Shown here: in pieces, positions 43,845 to 52,223 of the stretch
Layout of the letters: each line of letters starts with the position of its first letter
Position numbering within the stretch: position 1 is the stretch's first letter
NCBI RefSeq assembly: GCF_937468385.1
Contig: NZ_CALBWS010000014.1
Span: forward strand, 1-64,000
Reading direction: 5' to 3'
Source of the DNA: Neobacillus rhizosphaerae
GTDB taxonomy: Bacteria; Bacillota; Bacilli; Bacillales; Cytobacillaceae
Length of the DNA stretch: 64,000 nucleotides
The notes under the pieces: model-generated
Databases searched by the model: none
Seen by the model: the letters and a program-made list of their open reading frames with translations, nothing else
Told to the model about the DNA's origin: nothing
Program-made: the position numbers and the translations under genes

Positions 43845-44444
43845 TTAGATCATGTTCTTTTCTTGAAGGTATTTCAAAATTTGTTCCACAGCATCTTTCA
43901 CTGTCAAGAGATCAGAATGAATTGTGATTTCCGGTCGTTCCGGTGTCTCGTACGGGGAATTGATGCCTGTAAATTCCTTTATTTCGCCGCGGCGCGCCTT
44001 AGCATATAACTGTTTGGGATCACGGCGTTCACATTCTTCCAACGGGCAATCGACGAAGACTTCAATAAACTCCCCTCCCTCAAAAAGGTCTCGAACCTGG
44101 TCTCGATCGGAGCGGAACGGGGAAATGAATGCGGTTGTCACGACTGTGCCACTATCAACAAACAGTTTGGCAACTTCGCCAATCCTTCTGATATTTTCAG
44201 TCCGATCCTGGTCCGAAAAGCCAAGATCACGGTTTAAACCATGGCGTATATTATCGCCATCAAGGACATATTCATTGATTCCCTGACGGTGCAGTTCATT
44301 TGATACAGCATTGGCAATTGTGGATTTACCAGATCCTGAGAGTCCAGTAAACCATAGTACGCTACTTCCGTGCCCATTTTTAATACGGCGGTTTGACTTT
44401 GTGACAGTTGCCGTGTGCCATGTGATATTCGATGTATTCGTCAT
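43845..44444 (-). CDS. cysC: Adenylyl-sulfate kinase
   Basis: The 199-aa P-loop kinase phosphorylates APS to PAPS. It has the Walker A GLSGSGKST (about residues 33-41), the APS-binding DGDNIRHGLNRDLGFS, FISPFRSDR and GINSPYETP. It matches the length of Bacillus CysC. It lies 15 bp after sat, with ribosome binding site GAGGAGA before ATG 44444. It acts between Sat and CysH in the cytoplasm. Confidence 0.95.
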   Translation of the reverse strand: MTNTSNITWHTATVTKSNRRIKNGHGSSVLWFTGLSGSGKSTIANAVSNELHRQGINEYVLDGDNIRHGLNRDLGFSDQDRTENIRRIGEVAKLFVDSGTVVTTAFISPFRSDRDQVRDLFEGGEFIEVFVDCPLEECERRDPKQLYAKARRGEIKEFTGINSPYETPERPEITIHSDLLTVKDAVEQILKYLQEKNMI

Positions 44445-44459
44445 TGTTCAATCTCCTCT

Positions 44460-45608
44460 CTAAACCGTCTGCTGTTGTTTCAATCCCTCAATCAACACTT
44501 CTACGACTTCTTTCCTGCTAAAGGTCGACGGTGGAAGAGTCCCAGAGCGCAGCATCTCTCTTACCTTAGTTCCTGATAGAATGACTCGATCCTCGTTGCT
44601 GTGCGGACAGGTTTTATTTGACGCCATTCCCTCACATTTATTGCAATAAAAGCTATGTTCAAAGAACAATGGTTTGATGCCTAGTTCCTCTCCAGTAAAT
44701 TCACTAAATATGAGCTGTGCATCATAGGTTCCGTAATAATTGCCCACCCCAGCATGGTCACGGCCGACAATGAAATGTGTGCAGCCAATGTTTTTCCGTG
44801 CGATTGCATGGAAGATAGCTTCTCTCGGGCCTGCATAACGCATGGCTGCAGGATACACACCAAGCTGAACACGATCTGCCGGATAGTAATTTTCAAGCAG
44901 GACACGATAGCTTTTCAAACGGACATCGGCGGGTATGTCATCAGACTTTGTTTCTCCAACAAGTGGGTTGACGAATAGACCATCAACCGTTTCCAAAGCG
45001 GCTTTTTGGATATACTCATGGGCCCTGTGAATCGGATTCCTCGTTTGGAAGCCAACAACTGTCTTCCAACCCTTTTCTTCAAATAATGCCCTTGTTTCTC
45101 GAGGTTCGAACCACACGTCGCTAAATACCCCTTTTTCTTGCTTTTTCACAAGGGTCACTTCGCCAGCCACGTAAATCGATCCTCTTTCATATAGTCGTTT
45201 AACCCCTGGATGGGCAAGTTCTTGAGTTTTATATACCTCAAGTGCTTCTTTGTCTAAATCCGGTTCATACCATTCAGAAACTTTAATCACTCCATAAACT
45301 TGGTTTTCAAAGACTAGCTTGATTTCTTCTCCTTCTACAAGTGTTCCGGCCGTTTCATAAGAAACAGGAAGCGTCACAGGAATGGACCAAATCGTTTGGT
45401 CCTGAAGGCGCATGTTCGCTACAACAGATTCATAATCGGCTTTTCCCATAAACCCGGTCAGCGGACTGAACAGCCCAACACCGATCAATTCCAGGTCGCT
45501 CTTAGCGATTGCGTCAATTTCAAGCTCTTTTTCGACATGGGTAAAATCAAAGTATGGGTCAAATGCATCAATAAGTTTTCCTCCATGAGGTCTTGGTAAA
45601 AATGACAA
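44460..45608 (-). CDS. sat: Sulfate adenylyltransferase
   Basis: The 382-aa ATP sulfurylase makes APS from sulfate and ATP. The active site is [18 protein letters not shown], with [13 protein letters not shown] following. A zinc-binding Cys cluster, [18 protein letters not shown], lies near the C-terminus. The start is TTG 45608 ([15 protein letters not shown] follows), giving exactly the 382-aa length of Bacillus Sat; upstream residues in the longer frame have no homology. The gap to cysP holds an array of 21-bp repeats. Confidence 0.93.
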   Translation of the reverse strand: MSFLPRPHGGKLIDAFDPYFDFTHVEKELEIDAIAKSDLELIGVGLFSPLTGFMGKADYESVVANMRLQDQTIWSIPVTLPVSYETAGTLVEGEEIKLVFENQVYGVIKVSEWYEPDLDKEALEVYKTQELAHPGVKRLYERGSIYVAGEVTLVKKQEKGVFSDVWFEPRETRALFEEKGWKTVVGFQTRNPIHRAHEYIQKAALETVDGLFVNPLVGETKSDDIPADVRLKSYRVLLENYYPADRVQLGVYPAAMRYAGPREAIFHAIARKNIGCTHFIVGRDHAGVGNYYGTYDAQLIFSEFTGEELGIKPLFFEHSFYCNKCEGMASNKTCPHSNEDRVILSGTKVREMLRSGTLPPSTFSRKEVVEVLIEGLKQQQTV

Positions 45609-45714
45609 CAGAATCAAACCCTTTCTCTTTTTTAAATGGTTACTCGCGAAAAATTTGCGATTTTTAAGAGTTTTTTGAGAAAACACCTCTTTCATTGATG
45701 TGCTTTAGGCATCT

Positions 45715-45850
45715 ATTTGCGAATACCGACGTTTTATTTTTGATAATAAGACCTTTATTTGGGAATACATTTAGGTTATTTGCGCTAACAAGACGTTTAT
45801 TTGTGAATACATCTAGGTTATTTGCGAATATCAGTCTTTTATTTACGAAG
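45715..45850. repeat. Tandem array of seven 21-bp repeats between cysP and sat
   Basis: The core ATTTGCGAATA or a close variant begins at 45715, 45736, 45757, 45778, 45799, 45820 and 45841, an exact 21-bp spacing. Unit-to-unit changes concentrate in the linkers (ACATTTAGGTT, ACAAGACGTTT). It is non-coding and lies within the predicted polycistronic transcript. 21 bp is two helical turns, so protein binding or DNA bending is possible. Confidence 0.85.
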
Positions 45851-45879
45851 CAAACCTTTGATTCAACAATCTAACAATA

Positions 45880-46944
45880 TTATTCTTTTACAGTCTTGGG
45901 CGCTACCGTTATCGAAGTCCTTCTTTTCATTAATGACAGCACACCGAACACGGAAATCAAGACTCCTCCCATTGCGATGATTGGATAGAAATTATGTTCA
46001 ATGATCAAATTTATGAGCGTGTATGACAGTACCATTGATAGAACGGGTGAAACAATCCAAACAGTAAGCATTTGTACAACGATGTCTTTTTTCAATACCG
46101 CCCTGCCATGCTTGGCAAAGCCAATTCCGATAATCGAAGATGTCGTAATTTGTGTCAGCGGAACTGGAATCCCGAACAAGGATGCAACCGTAACAATGCT
46201 CGCGCCTGTTCCTGAGATCACACAACCCTCTTCAAGTCTGAGGGCCGTTATTTTTTTACCGTTTGTTTCGAGAACACGTTGTCCTAGCAGAAGTGCCCCT
46301 GTAGCCACGAATAATCCACCCCAGAAAATTCCGTTTCCCGTGCTGAGGATTTTGGCACCGACAAGCGGTCCAACCGCATTGGCTACATTATTCATCCCAG
46401 CTGAAAAACCTTCAAACAACCCCATGAATACCACAAGAGCGGCAAGGAAAGGAACAGATTTTCGCGCTTCCATCCATCTTTTGAGCCTCTTGTTTTTTAA
46501 CAGGTAGGAAGCAAGGATGGCAATGACAAAAGCAGCTATAGGTGTAAGGAGCCAAAAAAACATAATCCAGACGAGATTGCTCAGAAATATGGATTGATAG
46601 ACGATCCCTGCCCCGACCACAGATCCAACCGCAACCTCACTAGTAGAAAGCGGAATTCCAAAGATATTTGCCAAAAATAAAGACAAGGCAGCGGAAGCTA
46701 AAACGATCAAGGCAATGGGTACGGTAAAGGTGTTGCTAGGGACAATCCCATTGCCGATTGTTTTAACCACTTCACCACCGCCAAAATAGGCCCCTAGAAA
46801 TACAGCGATACCGCAGAGCAATAAGGCCAGCCGTTTGTTAACCACACCTGATCCGTAGGAAATACCCATTGAAGCCGCTGCACCACTCGCTCCAATATTC
46901 AATGAAAAAAATAATCCTATCGTAATAGCCAATATTGTAAGCAA
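45880..46944 (-). CDS. cysP: Sulfate permease CysP (PiT family)
   Basis: The 354-aa membrane protein belongs to the inorganic-phosphate-transporter family and has the exact length of B. subtilis CysP, a sulfate importer. Repeats typical of the family are NIGASGAAASMGISYGSGVV near the N-terminus and GFSAGMNNVANAVGPLVGAK in the middle. About 10-11 membrane helices are seen. The start is TTG 46944 after AAAGGAGG. Its position between cysH and sat supports sulfate rather than phosphate transport. Confidence 0.92.
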   Translation of the reverse strand: MLTILAITIGLFFSLNIGASGAAASMGISYGSGVVNKRLALLLCGIAVFLGAYFGGGEVVKTIGNGIVPSNTFTVPIALIVLASAALSLFLANIFGIPLSTSEVAVGSVVGAGIVYQSIFLSNLVWIMFFWLLTPIAAFVIAILASYLLKNKRLKRWMEARKSVPFLAALVVFMGLFEGFSAGMNNVANAVGPLVGAKILSTGNGIFWGGLFVATGALLLGQRVLETNGKKITALRLEEGCVISGTGASIVTVASLFGIPVPLTQITTSSIIGIGFAKHGRAVLKKDIVVQMLTVWIVSPVLSMVLSYTLINLIIEHNFYPIIAMGGVLISVFGVLSLMKRRTSITVAPKTVKE

Positions 46945-47110
46945 AAGAAAATTCCTCCTTTATACCGCATGAACGAGCAGTAATCCCCTTACTTAAAAAC
47001 TTGATAAAACCTAGAGGGGAATGTGAAGGATTAACGATCTGTAAATACCGATTGGTCTAACCAGCAATTAGTAAAAGGGTGTGGGACCCCTCCACTATTT
47101 GAAGTTTCCA

Positions 47111-47827
47111 TTAGCGATCGTGCAAACCACACTCCGTCTTGTTGCTTCCCGCCCAGCGTCCTGCACGTGAATCACCACTAGCTTCTTTTGGTTGGGTACA
47201 AGGAAAACAACCAATGCTCGGGTAGTGATGGTCATGCAATATGTTGTACGGGAGGTCTTTTTTCTTGATGTATGACCAAACATCATTCCAAGTCCAGTGA
47301 ATCAATGGACAGATTTTAATATTCTGAAATTTTTCATCTTTATTAATGAATTCTGTGTTTGCCCTTAATAGTGACTGTTCTCTGCGAAGCCCCGAGATCC
47401 AGGCATGCTTTCCTGCCAACGTCTCTCTTAATGGAATGACTTTTCGGATATTACAGCACTGATTTGGTTCCCTTTTCCATAAAGCCGAACCATATCGTTC
47501 CGCTTGTTCGTCGAGACTAAGGTTTGGTTGTTTCCGCTCAATTCTTAATGTCGGGAAACGCTCCTCTATTCTGTCAATGACCTCATAGGTTTCCGGAAAG
47601 TGTAATCCTGTATCTAAAAAGACAATATCGGCATCTGGTTTAATCTGCTGAATCAGGTCAATCAACACAATCGCTTCTGCACCGAAACTTGAGGCATAAA
47701 CAATCTTATCCTCAGGATAAGACCGGTAAGCCCACTCTAGTACAGAACGTGCTCCTATTGTTTCATCACCATAATAAAAACTGTCAGATATTTGGTTCCA
47801 ATTCTTATAAGTTATAGTTACAGTCAT
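47111..47827 (-). CDS. cysH: Phosphoadenylyl-sulfate (PAPS/APS) reductase
   Basis: The 238-aa enzyme reduces PAPS (and, in Bacillus, APS) to sulfite using thioredoxin. It has [17 protein letters not shown] (PP-loop region), the paired cysteines in [19 protein letters not shown] and the C-terminal catalytic Cys in KTECGLHD. The CC...CxxC set indicates a [4Fe-4S] cluster, as in APS-using reductases. The arrangement fits Bacillus CysH. GGAGG precedes ATG 47827. Expression probably depends on read-through of the hairpin at 47853-47896. Confidence 0.95.
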   Translation of the reverse strand: MTVTITYKNWNQISDSFYYGDETIGARSVLEWAYRSYPEDKIVYASSFGAEAIVLIDLIQQIKPDADIVFLDTGLHFPETYEVIDRIEERFPTLRIERKQPNLSLDEQAERYGSALWKREPNQCCNIRKVIPLRETLAGKHAWISGLRREQSLLRANTEFINKDEKFQNIKICPLIHWTWNDVWSYIKKKDLPYNILHDHHYPSIGCFPCTQPKEASGDSRAGRWAGSNKTECGLHDR

Positions 47828-47852
47828 TGCTTCAAACCTCCTATTTACCCAC

Positions 47853-47896
47853 TAAAAAAAGGCAGCCTCCCACGCAGATAAGGTGGAGACCGCCTC
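47853..47896 (-). terminator. Intrinsic terminator/attenuator between yezD and cysH
   Basis: On the minus strand AGGCGGTCTCC pairs with GGAGGCTGCCT (inner CACC/GTG pairing as well) and runs directly into seven T. It lies between the yezD stop and the cysH ribosome binding site, so it must be partly read through, or cysH needs another promoter. Confidence 0.8.
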
Positions 47897-47908
47897 TAGT
47901 TTTTCTAG

Positions 47909-48064
47909 TCAGCGATTTTTATTCGAATGAAGACGAACCTTTTCATTTTTCTCAAGTTGCACAATTTTTCCATCTTGGACAATTAGTGTAATTGAGCCAA
48001 ATTTTAATGTTACCAGCATTTTCTCAAGATATGCAAAGATTTCTTCCCTCTCATCTGATTTCAG
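47909..48064 (-). CDS. yezD: YezD-like small protein (DUF2292)
   Basis: About 51 aa: KSDEREEIFAYLEKM, then LKFGSITLIVQDGKIVQLEK and RLHSNKNR. The FGSITLIVQDGKIVQLEKNEK core is the DUF2292/YezD signature, a family that occurs next to sulfur genes; its function is unknown. The open frame extends upstream to 48154, but that part lies within the SAM riboswitch. The start with the best ribosome binding site (GGAGGG, 9 nt away) is CTG 48064, an uncommon start codon, so the exact start is uncertain. Confidence 0.75.
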   Translation of the reverse strand: MKSDEREEIFAYLEKMLVTLKFGSITLIVQDGKIVQLEKNEKVRLHSNKNR

Positions 48065-48125
48065 CTTGAATCGCCCTCCTTTTAATAATACATGAACATT
48101 AAGACAGGCGTTATGACTGCTGGTT
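48065..48125 (-). promoter_or_regulatory. Riboswitch expression platform
   Basis: Between the aptamer and yezD, CGCCT (in ATAACGCCTGTC) can pair with AGGGCG, which overlaps the yezD ribosome binding site. There is no T-run, so regulation may act on translation initiation of yezD. This is a folding inference made by eye. Confidence 0.4.
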
Positions 48126-48235
48126 AACACCTTATCATCCAAAATGAAAATCATTTTGCTGGAATTAGCACCTTGCTTTGCAGGTTGCCGGGCTTCATTG
48201 GGCCATTCCCTCAGCCACTCTTGATAAGCGTTTTA
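48126..48235 (-). ncRNA. SAM-I (S-box) riboswitch aptamer
   Basis: The minus strand reads CGCTTATCAAGAGTGGCTGA, then GGGAATGGCCC, AATGAAGCCCGGCAACC and AAGGTGCTAATTCC. This is the S-box consensus (CTTATCNAGAG, GAGGGA-GGCCC, TGAAGCCCGGCAACC, AAGGTGCNAATTCC). The 5' AACGCTTATC pairs with GATAAGGTGTT to close P1. It represses sulfur assimilation genes when SAM is plentiful, as for cysH in B. subtilis. An extended -10 (TGGTATGAT) lies just upstream at about 48258. Confidence 0.95.
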
Positions 48236-48466
48236 ATAATTGATGAAATTAATCCTATCATACCAATAGGTTTTGTGTAAATAAAAATTTTTTAATTTTT
48301 CAAATTTTGGATTTCCATCAACTTCTTTACCTTTACTGTAATAAGGTGGAGGGCGATGTCCATGTTAGAAAGCATTTTCATCAAATTGCCAATAAGTTTG
48401 TTAGGAAGGAATTAGCGATTAATACAATTCAGCATTAAATTGAAATCACTTTGTGAATTGGATTGT
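48236..48466. other. Intergenic region, promoter of the sulfur operon
   Basis: It contains the minus-strand TGGTATGAT extended -10 near 48258 with a poor -35 and a flanking CCTAT/ATAGG inverted repeat that could be a repressor site. Plus-strand TAAGGTGGAGGGCG near 48343 looks like a ribosome binding site but leads to no open frame of useful length. Nothing else was seen. Confidence 0.4.
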
Positions 48467-48500
48467 AAAAAAACGAGCAGTTCCATATGGAAACTGCTCG
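48467..48500 (-). terminator. Orphan terminator upstream of the NlpC/P60 gene
   Basis: CGAGCAGTTTCC pairs with GGAACTGCTCG and runs into T7 on the minus strand. No minus-strand gene precedes it, so it would end an unseen RNA starting in or near the NlpC/P60 gene region, or block transcription coming from the right. Confidence 0.65.
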
Positions 48501-48648
48501 CCTTCATGAAATTGTAATACTCTTGTAACGTAACTGTCAGAATGATTTGTTAAATATTTGGTATAGTAAATAGTATGAACATTTTGAAAATTAAGGTAAA
48601 GTTATTAGAATTAAATTAAATTATTTTAAAAAGAAAGTAGTGGTGTAA

Positions 48649-49404
48649 ATGATCAAAAAAATGTTAGCACTTTTGAGCTTAATCATCATGCTTGCTGGAG
48701 TTGGGAACGATTTTTTCATCCAAAAGGTTAATGCGAAATCGTTAGGTGTGTTACAAAATGAAAAGGATTTGAATCCTATAAAGCTACCTACCACTCAAAC
48801 GATTCAAATATCAGCTGAACCAAAATTTCCTAATCATCAAGGAAACATTGTTAGCTTAAATCCCAGTATGAAGCGACTTTCTACGAAAACTCAAGAGGAT
48901 AATCAGGAAAAATTAAAGATAAATATGTCAGAAGTCGATAAACTTGAAGAAGATATTACTGTTTTAAATGGAAAGTTAGCCGCACAGTCAAACATAGAAG
49001 CTACTACCTCTATTGAAAGTGAATACATAAGTACGGTCATCAATGCAGGAAATAAGTATATTGGAAACTCTGTATATGTGTTTGGTGGCGGTAGAAATGC
49101 CAAAGATATTGCCAAAGGAAGATTTGATTGCTCCGCCTTTGTTCATTGGGCGTTTGCACAAGCGGGTCTAGAAATCGGCTCTAATACAGATGCCATTAAA
49201 AAGGAAGGGCGTCAGATTTCTCCCGAAGAAATGCAGCCTGGAGATTTAGTGTTTTTTGATACGTATAAAAAAGACGGACATGTAGGTATCTATATTGGAA
49301 ATGGAAAATTCATTGGCTCACAAAGCTCTACCGGTGTCGCTATAGTAGAAATGACAAATAGTTATTGGAAAAACGCCTTTAAGGGGCATGTAATTCGAAT
49401 TTAA
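48649..49404 (+). CDS. Secreted NlpC/P60-family peptidoglycan hydrolase
   Basis: The 251-aa protein has an N-terminal signal peptide (MIKKMLALLSLIIMLAGVG), a charged linker with a short coiled coil (about residues 80-110), and a C-terminal NlpC/P60 domain (about 125-251). The catalytic Cys is in RFDCSAFVHWAF (usual form DCSGF), the His in DGHVGIYIGNGKFIGSQ, and an N-terminal YVFGGGRN motif starts the domain. It probably cleaves D-Glu-mDAP stem-peptide bonds outside the cell. No LysM or SH3 wall-binding domain is seen. RBS AGTGGTG is moderate. Confidence 0.88.
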   Translation: MIKKMLALLSLIIMLAGVGNDFFIQKVNAKSLGVLQNEKDLNPIKLPTTQTIQISAEPKFPNHQGNIVSLNPSMKRLSTKTQEDNQEKLKINMSEVDKLEEDITVLNGKLAAQSNIEATTSIESEYISTVINAGNKYIGNSVYVFGGGRNAKDIAKGRFDCSAFVHWAFAQAGLEIGSNTDAIKKEGRQISPEEMQPGDLVFFDTYKKDGHVGIYIGNGKFIGSQSSTGVAIVEMTNSYWKNAFKGHVIRI

Positions 49405-49929
49405 GAAAAAAGGCTTACCTTTTACATCAGCACTGTCTTTTTATCTGTGGATTCGCTGGCCATGGATCACAGTCACTAGACATCCAGATTGCTAAAAAAT
49501 GGAATTTTTACGTGAAAGTACAACTTTTACAAACTAGGTTTGTCAATTTAAGGCTATAGAGGAACCAGAAATAGTTTTTTTATCTAGGACCTTAATGTTA
49601 GGCCTATTTGGACTTGTTTAAAGCCCTAATCTCTCCTATTACTATTAAAAAATGGATAAAACCATCTCTTATTAAAGCATGATTTCTATCTAGGAAACTG
49701 CTATCTTTTTAAAGAAACTTCCCGAATGCCGCACCATTAATAGATGTATAACTTGAAAAGTGAATACTTTTCTTCCCTAGCTTTCATTATTTGGAAGGTA
49801 ACAAAACTGAGTTTTCCAGTGATTTAGGACTAAACGACTATTAAAAATTCAGACTTTTGTATATATTTCGATTATTGAAATAATGATATCATTTACATGT
49901 ACATATTACTATTTTAGGAGGTTGATGGA
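49405..49929. other. Intergenic region before the M6 protease gene
   Basis: No gene is supported. An AT-rich stretch with a TTGAAA-like box near 49874 and palindromic ATGATATCAT (49881-49890) probably belongs to the protease promoter. The rest shows only short imperfect repeats. Confidence 0.35.
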
Positions 49930-51921
49930 TTGAAGCAATTGAAGAGGACTCTCATTTTTTTGGTTAGTTTTTTGACTGTGGCTGTATCTTCGACAGTCTA
50001 CGCTGCACAACCGGGATTATCAGATTTCCCCCAACCGGTTGACTCCCAGTCTTGGACTCTTCCAAGGGATATGACGTGGAATGATTACCGTCCCGTTCCT
50101 GGGGTTGACTGGAACACTGCAAACATTGAAGCAGAAAGGGTCATCAAGGGTACACTAATCATTGTAGATTTCCAAGATCGAGAATTTATCTTAAGCCAAC
50201 CTGTAGGCTCGGAGATAGCCGGTAACCCAATTGGTACTGGAAAAATACCTCGCAATCAACTCGGTAAGTTTTGGGAGGATTTTCTCAATAAGCCTTCTGC
50301 ATTTAATAACTACCGAACAGTAAATGAATACTGGAGAGAGAATTCATTCGGTAAGTGGAAGATCGAACTTAAAGCTTTCGGTCCCTATAAAATGGATGGT
50401 AATGAATTCGAGTATGGTCTTAACGAGTTCGGGCAAACAGTAAACATGCCTGCTGGTTTCAAAGGAAGAAATCTAAGGACTGAGGCAGTTGCAAAAGCTC
50501 AAGCTGATATTGCTGCTTCAGGAGAAAAGTTTGATTTTAATTTTATTGTCCATGCTGGCTACGACGAATCGGGAGTTTGGCAAGAGTTTGGCGAAATGAT
50601 GTTTCAAAATGCGAATGCGGTAACAAATCCATTCGGACCAATTGTTGCCGGTACGAATGTCCCTGGGATGCCTAACTCTGCTGTTACCCGTTATGTCCCA
50701 TGGACCTCCTGGTATGCTGCTAAAAGTATTTGGTCAAGTGCAGGTGGAGGTACATCTATTCAAGGGGAAAATGATGGTATGGGTACCTTCGCCCACGAAT
50801 TCGGTCATATTATGACCCTGCTTGATAATTACAACAATCCTTATGCAATTCCTGTATCCAGAACCTACTCCGGTCCATGGGAATTAATGAGTCGCGGTAG
50901 TTTCAATGGCCCAGGGGGTCCACACACACGCTGGATGGTCCCATCAACTTTAGGGGCATCTGCTCCATCACACCATATGCTTCGCAATAAAATTAAACAA
51001 GGCTTCCTATCACCTGATCAATATCTTAACCTTGACCGTGACAAGCTAGCTGAAACCGGGCCAGTCTTCGCTGATATCCTTGCACGCGAGGTACCGATTG
51101 GCAGCGAATTTGGGCGTACCGGATTACAAGGTATCAATATTACCATGGTCGATAACACTCCAGCTAACTCTCTAAAAGACGATTGGCGTGCTGACATGCA
51201 ACGAGGCGCGAAATGGTACAATAACTATACACTGGAAGTAGTCGATCGTGTTGGCTTTGACTCCTTTACCCCAGACTCCGGTGTATTGTTGGCGAAAACA
51301 AAGAATAGTGAATCAGCACCTAACATCTGGGTAGTTGACTCTCATAAGGAAGATATTAATCAAATAGACTTCAAAAGGCCTGATGGTTCAACTGCGATGT
51401 TTTCCAAGGGGGATTACCAACAGTTGGCAGATGCCCTCTTCAAGGCAGGGACCGCTGATGGCGTTGTCAGTGAGTATACAGATGAGTATAATCGTCTCCA
51501 CTTCTACATTTTAGATAAGAAATATGACGCTAAAGGGGCTCTTTCTTATCGTGTGGCAGTACGACATATGGATGGTGCGGGTTCATTTGCTCGTGGCGTA
51601 GCAGTTACCAACGGTAGTTCAGAATTTGCTACACCAGGGAAGGTAGCAACCTATTACTTCAATGTAACGAATACTGGAAAAGCAACGGACCTTATCCGAC
51701 TTAATGCCCAAACCGATGCTGGCTGGGAAATCCAGTTACAACATAATGTAATTGAAGTAGAAGCAGGTAAAACAGTAGCTGTACCGGTTTATGTGAAGAT
51801 TCCTAAAGGTGGTAAAGTTCAACCGGTTCCTACCAACCTTACCTTTACAAGTACATCAGAGACTGATCCAGGAAAGACGGCCACTGCAACAAACCGAGTT
51901 GGCCCTGGTAATGGAGAATAA
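49930..51921 (+). CDS. Secreted M6-family metalloprotease (immune inhibitor A-like)
   Basis: The 663-aa protein has a signal peptide (cleavage after VYAAQ, about residue 27) and a propeptide-like segment with a central M6 catalytic domain. The zinc motif HEFGHIMTLLD begins at His289, matching HExxHxxGxxD-type metzincin-like sites. The C-terminal region (about 545-663) is a beta-sandwich, with VTNTGKATDLIRLNA and VEAGKTVAVPVYVKIPKGGK, resembling NEW3/alpha-galactosidase-associated domains. It degrades extracellular proteins. The start is TTG 49930, 8 nt after AGGAGG. A strong terminator follows. Confidence 0.85.
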   Translation: MKQLKRTLIFLVSFLTVAVSSTVYAAQPGLSDFPQPVDSQSWTLPRDMTWNDYRPVPGVDWNTANIEAERVIKGTLIIVDFQDREFILSQPVGSEIAGNPIGTGKIPRNQLGKFWEDFLNKPSAFNNYRTVNEYWRENSFGKWKIELKAFGPYKMDGNEFEYGLNEFGQTVNMPAGFKGRNLRTEAVAKAQADIAASGEKFDFNFIVHAGYDESGVWQEFGEMMFQNANAVTNPFGPIVAGTNVPGMPNSAVTRYVPWTSWYAAKSIWSSAGGGTSIQGENDGMGTFAHEFGHIMTLLDNYNNPYAIPVSRTYSGPWELMSRGSFNGPGGPHTRWMVPSTLGASAPSHHMLRNKIKQGFLSPDQYLNLDRDKLAETGPVFADILAREVPIGSEFGRTGLQGINITMVDNTPANSLKDDWRADMQRGAKWYNNYTLEVVDRVGFDSFTPDSGVLLAKTKNSESAPNIWVVDSHKEDINQIDFKRPDGSTAMFSKGDYQQLADALFKAGTADGVVSEYTDEYNRLHFYILDKKYDAKGALSYRVAVRHMDGAGSFARGVAVTNGSSEFATPGKVATYYFNVTNTGKATDLIRLNAQTDAGWEIQLQHNVIEVEAGKTVAVPVYVKIPKGGKVQPVPTNLTFTSTSETDPGKTATATNRVGPGNGE

Positions 51922-51933
51922 TGAAAGGTAGTT

Positions 51934-51969
51934 TAGGAGGAAGTGCCGTAATGGTACCTCCTCCTTTTT
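51934..51969 (+). terminator. Terminator of the M6 protease gene
   Basis: AGGAGG pairs with CCTCCT (extended by GGTACC-like pairing in the loop) and is followed by CCTTTTTC, 13 bp past the stop. Confidence 0.75.
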
Positions 51970-52165
51970 CAATTTTATCGCGCTTCAAGGGACTCTTTAC
52001 ATTAGGCTTTGTTCTCTTTGATGTTGATGGTTTATTAAACGAAACGAACGGTGACCCAGATAATTTAACAAGCTAAGAATTAGAACAATTATTCAGTTAA
52101 CATAATAATATTCCAATAAACTTTATTTCATACACCGAATTGGTAATGTGGTGTTAGGTACTAAA

Positions 52166-52197
52166 TAAAACAGGCAGCCTCAACGGGAGTGCCCGTT
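52166..52197 (-). terminator. Terminator of pepF
   Basis: AACGGG pairs with CCCGTT around a 4-nt loop; GAGGCTGCCTGTTTTATT follows on the minus strand. It lies 27 bp past the pepF stop. Between 51970 and here only a 35-codon start-less plus stretch ending at 52076 was seen. Confidence 0.65.
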
Positions 52198-52223
52198 ATA
52201 AATTTCATATTTAACAATGCTAT

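Noticed and set aside
45715..45850. CRISPR array hypothesis for the 21-bp repeats
   Set aside because: Units are contiguous with conserved linkers, there are no spacers of unique sequence, and no cas genes are nearby.
48065..48154. N-terminal extension of the yezD frame (MIFILDDKVL...)
   Set aside because: It lies in the SAM riboswitch and its expression platform and has no ribosome binding site; the YezD homology begins only after it.
51968..52076. Plus-strand open stretch containing FVLFDVDGLLNET, reminiscent of a HAD motif
   Set aside because: No start codon with ribosome binding site and only about 35 codons; similarity to DxDG motifs is too short to call a pseudogene.
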